Shown here: piece after piece, positions 1 to 10,500 of the stretch
How the letters are laid out: every line of letters starts with the position of its first letter
How positions within the stretch are numbered: the first letter of the stretch is position 1
Program-made: the position numbers and the translations under genes
Assembly: GCF_001984195.1 (NCBI RefSeq)
Contig: NZ_MTQN01000007.1
Location: forward strand, 186,001-250,000
Length of the DNA stretch: 64,000 nucleotides
Direction: 5' to 3'
DNA from: Kribbella sp. ALI-6-A
Lineage (GTDB): Bacteria; Actinomycetota; Actinomycetes; Propionibacteriales; Kribbellaceae
The notes under the pieces: generated by a model
Databases searched by the model: none
What the model was told of the DNA's origin: nothing
Seen by the model: only the letters and a program-made list of their open reading frames with translations

Positions 1-2
1 CG

Positions 3-2117
3 CGGCTGGCGATCTACAAGGTGCTCTGGGCCCCTGACCCGTCCGGGGGCGGCTCCGGTACCGACGCCGACATCGTGGCTGCCATCGACGCGGCGGTCTC
101 CGACGGCGTCGACGTGATCAACTACTCGATCTCCGGCTCCGGCTCGACGTTCGTCAACGCGACCGGGCTGGCGTTCCTGCGGGCCGCGAAGGCCGGCGTG
201 TTCGTCTCGACCAGCGCGGGCAACACCGGCCCGGGGGTCAGCACGGTCGGCAAGAACTACCCGTGGGTGACGACCGTTGCCAACGGCACGCACGACCGCG
301 ACGTCCAGACCACGGTGACGCTCGGCAACGGCCAGTCCTACACCGGTGCGGGCATCGGTGCCGGTACGCCGCAGGCGCCGGTCGTGCTGGCCAAGGACGC
401 CGGCCTGGCTGGTGCCGACCAGGCCAACCTGGCGCGCTGCATGCCCGGCACGCTCGACCCGGCCAAGGCGACCGGCAAGATCGTGGTTTGCGACCGCGGG
501 GTCAGCGACCGGATCGACAAGAGCCGGCAGGTCAAGGCCGCCGGTGGCGTCGGCATGATCCTGGTCAACCCCACCGCGAACACGCTCGACTCGGACCTGC
601 ACTCGGTGCCGACGGTTCACCTGGACCACGTCGCCGGCCCGGAGGTCAAGGCGTACGTCGGCGCGACCGCGAACCCCACGGCCACGATCGCCGCGGCCCA
701 GACTGTCCGGGTGAACGCGCCGAAGGTCGCGAGCTCCTCGAGCCGCGGGCCGTCGCTCGCCGGCAACGGCGACTTGCTCAAGCCGGACGTGATGGCGCCC
801 GGCACGAACGTGCTGGCCGCGACGTCGGAGCTCGCGGCGGGCGGTGGCGAGTACGCCTTCATGAGCGGTACGTCGATGGCCGCGCCGCACATCGCCGGCG
901 CCGCCGCCGTGCTGAAGAGCCGCTACCCGACCTGGTCCCCGATGGCGATCAAGTCGGCGCTGCTGACCACCGCGACGTCGCTGGACGCCGCGGGCAAGCC
1001 GATCCAGAACGACTCCGGCTCGCCGGGCAACCCGTTCGGGTACGGCGCCGGGCTGATGCAGCCGAAGAACGCGATGGACCCCGGCCTGGTCTACGACTCG
1101 TCGTACGACGACTGGGCGCGGTTCGTCTGCGGGTCCGGGCAGGTCGGCGCGACGCACGAGCTGTGCGCCAAGGGCAAGATCGACCCGAGCGACCTGAACT
1201 ACCCGACGATCGCGATCGGCGACCTGGCCGGCAAGCAGACCGTCAAGCGGACCGTGCGCAACGTCGGCAAGCTGCCCGAGGTCTACTTCCCGAAGGTGGA
1301 GGGGCTGACCGGCTTCAAGGTCACCGTGACGCCGAAGCTGCTGGTCGTGCTGCCCGGCGCCAGCGCGTCGTACCAGGTGACCTTCGAGCACAACGGTGCG
1401 CCGCTGGGGCAGTACTCGTTCGGCAAGCTCAACCTGCGCTCGTCGCGGCACGTGGTGAGCAGCACGCTCGCGATCCGGCCGCTGACCGTGAAGGCGCCGG
1501 TCGAGGTCAGCGGCACGGGCACGACCGGCTCCGTCCCGGTCCCGATCACCTCCGGGTACACCGGCACGCTGCAGACCTCCGCGGTCGGCCTGGCCGCAAC
1601 GGGTGTCGACGAGGCGACGCTGAAGAACCCGGGCGGCGTCTCGTTCCCGACGGCGAACCCGGCGGCCAACGAGCACGTCGCCAAGTACACCGTGACCGTG
1701 CCGGCCGGGACGAAGTACGCCCGGTTCTCCACCTTCGACGCGGACTACCCGGCGGGCACCGACGTCGACGTGTTCGTCTACAAGGCCGGTACGACGGCTG
1801 TGCTCGGCAGCAGCACCGGTGGCTCGGCCGAGGAAGAGGTGAACCTGCCTGCTCCGGCCGGTGGCTCGTACGACGTGTACGTCGATCTCTTCGCCGGTGC
1901 TGCCGAGCAGAAGGTCAAGCTGAACCACTGGGAGCTGCAGACCCCGGCAGGCAACCTCACGACGACTCCTGCCAGCCAGGGCGTCCAGGCGGCCGGCCAG
2001 ACCAGCGTCACCGCTTCCTGGTCCGGCCTGACCGCCGGGACGCGCTACCTCGGCCTGCTGTCCTACACCGACGGAGGCGACGGCTCGGGCTCGACGGTGG
2101 TTCGCGTCGACGCCTAG
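3..2117 (+). CDS. Subtilisin-like S8 serine protease, 3' part (5' end outside window)
   Basis: This is a secreted-type subtilase whose reading frame is already open at the left edge. The N-terminal part, including the catalytic Asp and His, therefore lies outside the window. Visible are the SAGNTGPG segment carrying the oxyanion-hole Asn, an inserted protease-associated (PA) domain after it, and the catalytic Ser in GTSMAAPH at about 873-875. After the catalytic domain comes a C-terminal Fn3-like region (NYPTIAIGDL, then VKRTVRNVG) of the kind found in plant-type and actinobacterial large subtilases, followed by a beta-rich tail. It probably degrades extracellular protein. The stop codon overlaps the stop of the convergent gene at 2114. 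The family call is firm; the substrate is unknown. Confidence 0.9.
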   Translation, partial: RLAIYKVLWAPDPSGGGSGTDADIVAAIDAAVSDGVDVINYSISGSGSTFVNATGLAFLRAAKAGVFVSTSAGNTGPGVSTVGKNYPWVTTVANGTHDRDVQTTVTLGNGQSYTGAGIGAGTPQAPVVLAKDAGLAGADQANLARCMPGTLDPAKATGKIVVCDRGVSDRIDKSRQVKAAGGVGMILVNPTANTLDSDLHSVPTVHLDHVAGPEVKAYVGATANPTATIAAAQTVRVNAPKVASSSSRGPSLAGNGDLLKPDVMAPGTNVLAATSELAAGGGEYAFMSGTSMAAPHIAGAAAVLKSRYPTWSPMAIKSALLTTATSLDAAGKPIQNDSGSPGNPFGYGAGLMQPKNAMDPGLVYDSSYDDWARFVCGSGQVGATHELCAKGKIDPSDLNYPTIAIGDLAGKQTVKRTVRNVGKLPEVYFPKVEGLTGFKVTVTPKLLVVLPGASASYQVTFEHNGAPLGQYSFGKLNLRSSRHVVSSTLAIRPLTVKAPVEVSGTGTTGSVPVPITSGYTGTLQTSAVGLAATGVDEATLKNPGGVSFPTANPAANEHVAKYTVTVPAGTKYARFSTFDADYPAGTDVDVFVYKAGTTAVLGSSTGGSAEEEVNLPAPAGGSYDVYVDLFAGAAEQKVKLNHWELQTPAGNLTTTPASQGVQAAGQTSVTASWSGLTAGTRYLGLLSYTDGGDGSGSTVVRVDA

Positions 2118-3262
2118 GGCTCGATCAGTTCGATCTGCTTGAGGTCCGGGGCCACGAGAACCTTCTCGCAGGCCCCGGACCCCACCGCGCACCGGAAGAC
2201 CGTGGCATGCGGCAGTTCTTCGGCCGGCGTTCCGTCGGAAACCATCGGCGATGCCGGCCGGCCGTCTTCGCGGAGCGCTTGGACGACCAGGACATGGTCG
2301 GCGTCCTCGAAGGTCGGGAGCTCGGAGATGTGTGCCGCGGCCAGCTGCAGCGGGGTTCGCTTGCCTGTCCGGATATCCACCACAGCGTCGCCCACGGCGA
2401 GCGTTGCACCGTCCGGTGACACCACCGGGTTCGTTGCGTCCGGCGAGCAGAAGGGGCTGCCGGGGATGAGCCGACCTTCGGACAGGTGCGCTGAGGTGAG
2501 GCAGCGCTGCTTGCCGACGGTGGTGGCGAACGGGATCGCGCTGGACTGTGGAGCGACGTCGATCGCGTCGACAGACTTCGGCGGCGTCACCGGCGTCAGT
2601 CGCCCGGTCGTCGGCTGCCAGACCAGGAGTTGGCTGATCCGCTGATCGCGGTCGGCTTTCGACGCCCAGATCCCGGCCTGGTTCCAGCCGTGCAGATTCG
2701 TTTCGTGCAGGCGCGCCTCGTACGGCAACGTCCGCTCGGTGATCAGCCGGCCCGACGCCACGTCGTACACCTGCACCTGTTTGATCCCCTGGACCACGGC
2801 GACTTGGGTGTGGTCGGGGGACAGCACGGGTCGGGTGACTCCCTCGGGGCCGACCGGACGCACGGTGCCGTCGGCAGCCAGAACGCCGAGCTGGGCGCTT
2901 GTCGCGGTGTTGAAGTGGATCAGCCAGCCGCCGGAGACCCGTCCGACCACCTCGGCCACGTTCTCATTCAGTTCGACGACCTGGTCGCCGTCGTGCAGTT
3001 CGCGTTGCTGGTCCAGCGCCGTCAGCACGTACGGGACCCTCAGACCCGGCGGCTGCGGATCCGGCGCGACCGGGGGATTGTGCAGGTGCGCCACGAGCGC
3101 CGCCGACGCGATCAGTACGGCGACGGCCGCCGCGGCGAGAAGTGGGGTCCAGACGCGGGAGCGCCCGCGAGGCGTCTCCAGCCCGGGGGCTTCGGCGTCG
3201 TCAGGGATTGTGGCGGCCTTGGCCTGCAGGTAGTCGCGCAGGCGCGACTCGGTGTCGGTCAT
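2114..3262 (-). CDS. Membrane-anchored beta-propeller-like protein, likely partner of the upstream sigma factor
   Basis: The 382-residue product has a short cytoplasmic N-terminus (about 1-37), one membrane segment (roughly 38-60, rich in Ala/Val/Leu) and an extracytoplasmic region with WD40/TolB-like repeats (for example LSPDHTQVAV and VSPDGATLAV). Its ATG overlaps the sigma-factor stop by 4 bp (3259-3262), so the two genes are translationally coupled. This layout is typical of actinobacterial SigE-family sigma factors followed by a membrane protein that may act as anti-sigma factor or sensor. I see no clear zinc anti-sigma (ZAS) motif, so the anti-sigma role is inferred from context only. 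Confidence 0.7.
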   Translation of the reverse strand: MTDTESRLRDYLQAKAATIPDDAEAPGLETPRGRSRVWTPLLAAAAVAVLIASAALVAHLHNPPVAPDPQPPGLRVPYVLTALDQQRELHDGDQVVELNENVAEVVGRVSGGWLIHFNTATSAQLGVLAADGTVRPVGPEGVTRPVLSPDHTQVAVVQGIKQVQVYDVASGRLITERTLPYEARLHETNLHGWNQAGIWASKADRDQRISQLLVWQPTTGRLTPVTPPKSVDAIDVAPQSSAIPFATTVGKQRCLTSAHLSEGRLIPGSPFCSPDATNPVVSPDGATLAVGDAVVDIRTGKRTPLQLAAAHISELPTFEDADHVLVVQALREDGRPASPMVSDGTPAEELPHATVFRCAVGSGACEKVLVAPDLKQIELIEP

Positions 3263-3792
3263 CGGGATTCCTTCAGCTGCTCGGTGAGGATCGCGAGGCC
3301 TCGCGACGCGGTGGCGCGTGCGGTCGACTCACTGATCCCGAGGGTCTGGGCGATCTCGCCGTGCGAGAGATCGAGGTAGTAGCGCAGGACCAGGACCTCG
3401 CGAGTACGCCGGGGGAGCGTGCTCAAGGCTCGCTGCACCTCCAGCCGTTCCTCGCCGAGCACGACCTCGCTCTCGGCCGATGCGCCGGGCCGGTCGGCCG
3501 GTGGGGTGTAGAGACGGGCGACGCGCCGCCGGCGGAGTGCCGAGCGGCTGCGGTTGAGCACTGTCGTCCGGAGATACGCCAGGGCTTTGCCGGAGTCGTC
3601 GAGCGGCCACCGGCGGTACAGCTCGGCGAACGCCTCCTGGACCAGGTCCTCGGCCTGCTGGCGGTCGTCGACCATCAGCACCGCCAGCCGGACCAGACCG
3701 ACCCAGTGCTCCCGGTACAGCCGGGTCACCGCCGCCGGTGTGTCGTCGGGCACCGGTACGGCGGTGCCGATACTCGCCAAGGGTTCAGTCAC
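3259..3792 (-). CDS. SigE-family ECF RNA polymerase sigma factor
   Basis: The 177-residue protein has the two-domain ECF layout. Region 2 includes LYREHWVGLVRLAVLMV and DDRQQAEDLVQEAFAELYRR. Region 4 contains a helix-turn-helix (LPRRTREVLVLRYYLDLS, then IAQTLGISESTARATASRG). It should direct core RNA polymerase to a small regulon, probably of envelope genes. It forms a two-gene operon with the downstream membrane protein at 2114. A second sigma/membrane-protein pair of the same kind lies at 46904-48513. No promoter for this gene was recognised. Confidence 0.9.
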   Translation of the reverse strand: MTEPLASIGTAVPVPDDTPAAVTRLYREHWVGLVRLAVLMVDDRQQAEDLVQEAFAELYRRWPLDDSGKALAYLRTTVLNRSRSALRRRRVARLYTPPADRPGASAESEVVLGEERLEVQRALSTLPRRTREVLVLRYYLDLSHGEIAQTLGISESTARATASRGLAILTEQLKESR

Positions 3793-3843
3793 ACCCTGAA
3801 GACGCCCGGCACCGCAAAACGCTGCATCGGTCGAGGCGCCGCA

Positions 3844-4743
3844 TCAGCCGAGACGTTCGCGCAGCCAGTCGAAGTGGACCAGCGCGGTCTGGCGCTGCCA
3901 GGCCCGCATGGTCGGGATGCTGGGCTCGGGAGCCTGGGTGCTGCCCCACAGCAGTCCGCCGGCGATCGCCGAGATCAGACCGTTGACACCGGGCGCGTCA
4001 GGAAGTGCCGGCAGCTCCACCGAGCCGTACATGTCGGCGCAGAGGATCACCGTGTCGGTCCACACGGGTGCGATCGAGGCATGCGCCCAGTCGATGAACA
4101 CCACCCGGTCCTCGGTGAGCAGGAGGTTGTCGGCGCGCAGGTCCCAGTGCACGAGGGCAGTGCCCTTCGCCAGCTCCTTCAGCCCGGTGCGGGCCAGTTC
4201 GGCGAGCTCCTGCTCGCGGCCGACGGCCCAGTCCGGTACGGCGACGCCGTCGGCGATCAGCAGGTCCCACCGGCTCAAGAAGCGCTCGCTGCGCTCGGCG
4301 GCGACCGGTGCGTCCGGCCACGGCGACGGGTCGAGCGACTCGCTCAGCTCGGCGAGTGCGTCGAGGACGCGCGTGGCGTCGTACTGGTGCCAGGGGTGGG
4401 GCGGGATGTAGCCGGCGATGTCCTCGAGCAGGATGCCGACCCAGCTGCCGTCGTCGTACACGCCGAGCAGGCCGGGGATGTGCGGCATCGGCCCGACCGC
4501 CTGCATGGCGACGATCTCCTTGCGGATCAGGTTGGGCGTGTCCGGGTTGAGCTCCGGCCCGACGGCCTTCACGAAGCCCCGCCGCCCCGAGGCGGTCATC
4601 AGCCGCGCCGCGACGCCGGGCGAGAAGCCTCCGCTCTGCGTGGCCGCCGAGACCACCGACGACCCCAGCGCGCGCTCCACCCAGGCTCGAACGCGCGCGG
4701 GCGCGCTCTCGTACGGCAACCGTTCCACCACCGCGTGTGCCAT
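3844..4743 (-). CDS. Aminoglycoside-phosphotransferase-fold kinase (APH/ChoK family)
   Basis: The 299-residue protein has an APH/protein-kinase-like fold. It carries the Brenner motif HWDLRADNLLL (catalytic Asp, Mg-binding Asn) followed by VVFIDWAHA, where the Asp takes the DFG-type metal-binding role. I chose the ATG at 4743 (MAHAVVERL), because the in-frame extension upstream is Arg-rich, has no family-like sequence and runs into the lepA promoter region. Many members phosphorylate metabolites rather than antibiotics, so resistance should not be assumed. It is divergent from lepA. Confidence 0.75.
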   Translation of the reverse strand: MAHAVVERLPYESAPARVRAWVERALGSSVVSAATQSGGFSPGVAARLMTASGRRGFVKAVGPELNPDTPNLIRKEIVAMQAVGPMPHIPGLLGVYDDGSWVGILLEDIAGYIPPHPWHQYDATRVLDALAELSESLDPSPWPDAPVAAERSERFLSRWDLLIADGVAVPDWAVGREQELAELARTGLKELAKGTALVHWDLRADNLLLTEDRVVFIDWAHASIAPVWTDTVILCADMYGSVELPALPDAPGVNGLISAIAGGLLWGSTQAPEPSIPTMRAWQRQTALVHFDWLRERLG

Positions 4744-4824
4744 ACGGCAAGAGCGTAGACGGCAGCCGCCCCGCTCGCGCTCGGTTTTCCACCGCCCGGA
4801 CGCACGAATGCGCAAACGGCTGGC

Positions 4825-6771
<1,947 letters not shown>

Positions 6772-7686
6772 GTGCCGGCGGTCGAGATCCCCGACGGCCT
6801 GCTGGTCGTCGGGTCGCGCGGGCCGGACTGGGCCGCCTGGCTCGACCGGCTGCCGCGGCTGGTCCAGGACCTGCTGGGCGAGTGGGAGCTCACCGTCGAC
6901 GGCTCGTCGGCGTACGGGAACTGCGCGGTCGTCGTACCGGTGCTGACCCGGGCCGGCGAAGCGGCGGTGCTGAAGGTGCAGTTCCCGCACTGGGAGGCCG
7001 AGACCGAGCATCTTGCCCTGCAGGCGTGGGGCGGGCGTGGAGCGGTGCGGTTGCTGCGGGCTGACCCGCGGCGGTTCGCGATGCTGCTCGAGCGGCTGTC
7101 AGCCCGTGACCTGACCGGGGTCGACGACCGGGAAGCCTGCGAGATCGTCGGTACGGCGTACTCGAAGCTGCATGTCGCCGCCGGACCGCAGTACCGGACG
7201 CTCTCCGGTGAGCTGGAGCGATGGATCGAGGACTTCCGCGCCCTGCCCGCGTCGGCGCCGGTCCCGCACCGGTACGTCGAGCAGGCGATCTCGCTCGCGT
7301 CGGACTTCGCCGCCGATCCCGCCACCGACGGGCGCCTGATCCACACCGACCTGCACTACGAGAACATGCTCGCCGGCGACCGCGAACCCTGGCTGGTGAT
7401 CGACCCCAAGCCGCTGTCCGGCGACCCCTGCTACGAGGTCGCCCCGCTGCTCTGGAACCGCTGGGACGAGGTCGTCGCCTCCGGTGACATCCGGTTCCGG
7501 GTCCGCTCCCGCTTCTACGCCGCGATCGACGCCGCCGAACTGGACGAGGACCGCACCCGCGACTGGGTGATCGTCCGCCAGATGCTCAACGTCCTGTGGA
7601 CCCTCAAGGACGCCGGCACCGACGAGTCCCTGCCGCAGGACTGGCTGACCCGCAACATCGCGATCGTGAAAGCGATCCAGGACTAG
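6772..7686 (+). CDS. Streptomycin 6-phosphotransferase/hydroxyurea-kinase-family protein (APH(6)-like)
   Basis: The 304-residue kinase belongs to the APH(6)/Hur family: VLKVQFPHWEAETEHLALQ holds the ATP-binding Lys and Glu, HTDLHYENML is the catalytic loop, and DPKPLSGDPCYEVAPLLWNR is the metal-binding segment typical of this subfamily. The GTG start follows the lepA stop with no gap, so translation is probably coupled to lepA. The family includes streptomycin and hydroxyurea phosphotransferases, but many chromosomal actinobacterial copies have no known substrate. A resistance role is possible and cannot be inferred from sequence alone. Confidence 0.8.
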   Translation: MPAVEIPDGLLVVGSRGPDWAAWLDRLPRLVQDLLGEWELTVDGSSAYGNCAVVVPVLTRAGEAAVLKVQFPHWEAETEHLALQAWGGRGAVRLLRADPRRFAMLLERLSARDLTGVDDREACEIVGTAYSKLHVAAGPQYRTLSGELERWIEDFRALPASAPVPHRYVEQAISLASDFAADPATDGRLIHTDLHYENMLAGDREPWLVIDPKPLSGDPCYEVAPLLWNRWDEVVASGDIRFRVRSRFYAAIDAAELDEDRTRDWVIVRQMLNVLWTLKDAGTDESLPQDWLTRNIAIVKAIQD

Positions 7687-7688
7687 TC

Positions 7689-7810
7689 CCACCCGCCGCA
7701 CGGCGGACGCCCAGCACTGACCAACCTCGGTGAGTCGGAGCTTGCCCCGCCTGAGACCGCTGTCGGGACGGCGGTTCTGAAGGGTTGGTCAGTGGTGGGC
7801 GTCCGGGTGG
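7689..7810. repeat. Large composite palindrome (22-bp arms, internal and side hairpins)
   Basis: Between the APH(6)-like gene and the MOSC gene, 7705-7726 (starting GGACGCCCA) is the reverse complement of 7783-7804 at 21 of 22 positions. The enclosed 56 bp contain a second hairpin, ACCGCTGTC/GACGGCGGT. Outside the arms, CCACCC (7689-7694) pairs with GGGTGG (7805-7810), leaving GCCGCACGGC on the left as a side hairpin. No T-run follows, so it is not a classical terminator. It could be a MITE-like remnant, a structured RNA or a long intergenic palindrome. Confidence 0.7.
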
Positions 7811-7854
7811 AAACTCGGTGGAGCCGTGCGGGCCGGGCGGGAGAGGATGCAGGT

Positions 7855-8487
7855 ATGCGGCTGCTGACGGTGAACGTGGTGGAAGAGCTGATTCCCGGTC
7901 CGAAGGAGACCGGGTGGACGGCGATCGACAAGCGGCCGCAGGTGGGGCGGGTGGCGGTGGGGGAGTGGGGGCTCGCCGGGGACTCGGTGTGTGACACCGC
8001 GAACCACGGGGGACCGGACCAGGCCGTCTACGCGTACGCCGAGGAGGATGCGCGCTGGTGGAGTGAGCAGTTGGGGCGCGAGATCCCGTCGGGGCTGTTC
8101 GGGGAGAACCTGCGGACCGAGGGGATCGATCTGACCAATTCCCTGCTGGGTGAAGTCTGGCGGATCGGGGACGAGGTGGAGGTCGAGGTCCGGGCGCCGC
8201 GGATTCCGTGCATCACCTTTCAGCACCGGATGGGGATCCCGGGCTGGGTGAAGCGGTTCCATCAGGCCGGGCGGCCGGGGGTCTACTTCAAGGTGCGCAA
8301 GACGGGCACGATCGCCGCGGGTGATCCGATCACGGTGGTGAGCCGGCCGGAGCACGAGGTCACTGCCGGGGTGATGTTCGAGGCGCAGGACGGGCCGAAG
8401 ATGCAGACGATGCTCGACTCCGGCATCGACGTGATGGAGGAGCTGCGCGAGGCTGCTCAACGCATCGCAGCACGCCCCGCCCGGTGA
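7855..8487 (+). CDS. MOSC domain-containing protein (YiiM-like)
   Basis: The 210-residue protein has a MOSC beta-barrel, related to the molybdenum-cofactor sulfurase C-terminal domain and to YiiM. Conserved stretches are GLAGDSVCDTANHGGPDQAV, FGENLRTEG and the cysteine-containing PRIPCITFQHR. YiiM-type proteins reduce N-hydroxylated substrates with a Mo cofactor; whether this one does so is unproven. ATG 7855 is preferred because GAGAGGA lies upstream and because the longer frame would start inside the palindrome. Its stop overlaps the GTG of the MFS gene (GTGA at 8484-8487). Confidence 0.85.
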   Translation: MRLLTVNVVEELIPGPKETGWTAIDKRPQVGRVAVGEWGLAGDSVCDTANHGGPDQAVYAYAEEDARWWSEQLGREIPSGLFGENLRTEGIDLTNSLLGEVWRIGDEVEVEVRAPRIPCITFQHRMGIPGWVKRFHQAGRPGVYFKVRKTGTIAAGDPITVVSRPEHEVTAGVMFEAQDGPKMQTMLDSGIDVMEELREAAQRIAARPAR

Positions 8488-9704
8488 AGGGCGTCATCCC
8501 AACACCTGGCCCGTTGAGGCCGTTGGCGCTCGCGACGCTGCTCAGCCGCGTCGGCAACGGTCTGCTGATGACGGTCAGCGTGCTCTACTTCACCCGCATC
8601 GTCGGCCTCTCGATCGCGGAGGTCGGGCTCGGGCTGACCATCGCCGGTCTGTTCGGCCTGCTGTCGGCCGTGCCGCTCGGGCACCTGGCCGACCGGCGCG
8701 GTCCACGGGGGTTGTTCGTCGTCCTGGGCAGCTCGGTCGCTGTCCTGTCGCTGCTCTACCTTCTGGTCGACACCTTCTGGCAGTTCCTCGTGGTCGCGAT
8801 CGTCGTCACCGTGCTCGATCGAGGCGCCGGCGCGGTCCGGTCCGCGTTGATCGCCGCCGTCACCCAAGGCTCCGTCGGCCGGGTCGCCGCCCGCGCCTAC
8901 CTGCGCGCCGTCACGAACATCGGCATCATGGCCGGCGCCGCGATCGGCGCGCTCGCGCTGCATTTCGACACGCGGACGGCGTACCAGCTGATGTTTGTCG
9001 TCGACTCGATCCTGACCTGCGCGTCGGCGTTCATCATTCTCGCCATCCCCCGAGTCGCGCCGCAGCCGAAGAGCGCCGACGGGCCGGTCTGGATCGCGTT
9101 GCGCGACCGCGGCTACCTCACCGTCTCCGCGCTCAATGCCGCGATGTCGATCCACTACGCGGTGCTCGACATCGCGATCCCGCTCTGGGTCGTCGAGCAC
9201 ACCGAGGCGCCGCGCTGGACCGTCGCGCTGCTGCTGATCATCAACACGATCGTCGTCGCGCTCTTCCAGGTTCGTTCCAGCCGGGGCATCCAGGACCCGG
9301 CCTCCGCCGCCCGCGCCACCCGTACGGCGGGATGGTTGCTGCTGGCATCGATGGTGCTGTTCGCGGGCGCCTCGGGTGGTGGCGCGGTCGTGGCCGTCAG
9401 CCTGCTGGCGGTCGGTGCGTTCGTACAGGTGATCGGTGAGCTGCTGCAGTCGTCCGGCTCGTTCTTACTGGGCTTCGATCTCGCATCGGATCAGGCGCAG
9501 GGTCAGTACCAGGGCGTGTGGGGGACCAGCATGTCGATCAGCACGATGGTCGCGCCGACCGTGCTGGCGCTGCTGCCGCTCGGACTGGGTGTGCCGGGCT
9601 GGATCATCCTCGGCGTCTGGTTCGCCGGGATCGGTGTGCTGTTCGTCCCCGTGGTCCGCTGGGCGTCAGCCCGCAAGGCGGCTCAGTTGGAAGGCTCCAG
9701 GTAG
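8484..9704 (+). CDS. MFS transporter (probable drug or metabolite exporter)
   Basis: The 406-residue protein has about 12 predicted membrane segments and the MFS loop-2/3 signature GHLADRRGPRG. It is probably a proton-coupled exporter of the DHA1 type, with unknown substrate. It is translationally coupled to the MOSC gene by a GTGA overlap. Its 3' end overlaps the convergent IclR gene by 22 bp (9683-9704), so no separate terminator fits between them. Confidence 0.85.
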   Translation: MKGVIPTPGPLRPLALATLLSRVGNGLLMTVSVLYFTRIVGLSIAEVGLGLTIAGLFGLLSAVPLGHLADRRGPRGLFVVLGSSVAVLSLLYLLVDTFWQFLVVAIVVTVLDRGAGAVRSALIAAVTQGSVGRVAARAYLRAVTNIGIMAGAAIGALALHFDTRTAYQLMFVVDSILTCASAFIILAIPRVAPQPKSADGPVWIALRDRGYLTVSALNAAMSIHYAVLDIAIPLWVVEHTEAPRWTVALLLIINTIVVALFQVRSSRGIQDPASAARATRTAGWLLLASMVLFAGASGGGAVVAVSLLAVGAFVQVIGELLQSSGSFLLGFDLASDQAQGQYQGVWGTSMSISTMVAPTVLALLPLGLGVPGWIILGVWFAGIGVLFVPVVRWASARKAAQLEGSR

Positions 9705-10447
9705 CCCAGCGCCGCCGAGATCTTGCGCGCCGCCTCGATCGCGGCCGGGGCCATCAGCGCGACCTGGGCGATGGACTGCTCCAGCGACAGCGTCGAGATG
9801 CTCACCGCCGCGATCGCCGCGCCGGTGTGGTCGTGAATGACCGCCGCGACGCAGCGGATGCCCGGCTCGTTCTCCTCGTCGTCCAGCGCGTAGCCGCGGG
9901 ACCTGACCTGGGCCAGGTCGGCCTTGAGCGCGGCCGCCGTCGTGTGCGTCAGCGGCGTACGGGCGGGCAGTCCCGTCCGGGTAATCAGCGCGTCGAGTGC
10001 CTCGTCGTCCTTCTCGGCCAGCAGCGCCTTGCCGATGCCGGTGCAGTGCAACCAGAAGGCTTTGCCGACCCGCGACGGCATCCGGTACGGCTTCGGGCCG
10101 TCGAGCCGGGCGACGTAGATCGCCTCGTCGCCGTTCAGCAGTCCGACGTGCACCGTGCAGCGCGTTTGCGCGACCAGGTCGGCGAGCACCGGCCGGGCGA
10201 CCGTGGCCAGGTCGACGTTGGTGAGCGCGTGGCCGGCCAGCCGCAGCGCCTTCGGGCCGGGGTGGTACGAACCGTCCTCGGCCTGCGCGACGAACTCGTG
10301 CTCGACCAGCGACGCCATGATCCGGTGCACGGTCGACTTGGCCAGGCCGGTGGCCGTCACCACGTCGGTGAACCGGGAGTGCTCGAGGACGGCGTCGAGC
10401 ACCATCAGCGTCTTGTCGATGGCCGAGGGCGAACTCATGTCGCTCAT
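9683..10447 (-). CDS. IclR-family transcriptional regulator of the uronate locus
   Basis: The 254-residue regulator has an N-terminal winged helix (FTDVVTATGLAKSTVHRIMASL) and an IclR effector-binding domain (including HCTGIGKALLA and RGYALDDEENEPGIRCVAA). I chose ATG 10447 because AGAGGTGACAGG lies just upstream; a second ATG is at 10438. It lies 53 bp downstream of kduD on the same strand and may be co-transcribed with it. KdgR, the classical regulator of pectate-derived uronate genes, belongs to the same family. The two palindromes between kduI and the ABC operon are its most plausible targets, by inference. Confidence 0.88.
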   Translation of the reverse strand: MSDMSSPSAIDKTLMVLDAVLEHSRFTDVVTATGLAKSTVHRIMASLVEHEFVAQAEDGSYHPGPKALRLAGHALTNVDLATVARPVLADLVAQTRCTVHVGLLNGDEAIYVARLDGPKPYRMPSRVGKAFWLHCTGIGKALLAEKDDEALDALITRTGLPARTPLTHTTAAALKADLAQVRSRGYALDDEENEPGIRCVAAVIHDHTGAAIAAVSISTLSLEQSIAQVALMAPAAIEAARKISAALGYLEPSN

Positions 10448-10500
10448 CCTGTCACCTCTGTCCTGTCCGTCCCTGTCAGTGCACCGGTACGCCGTACTGC

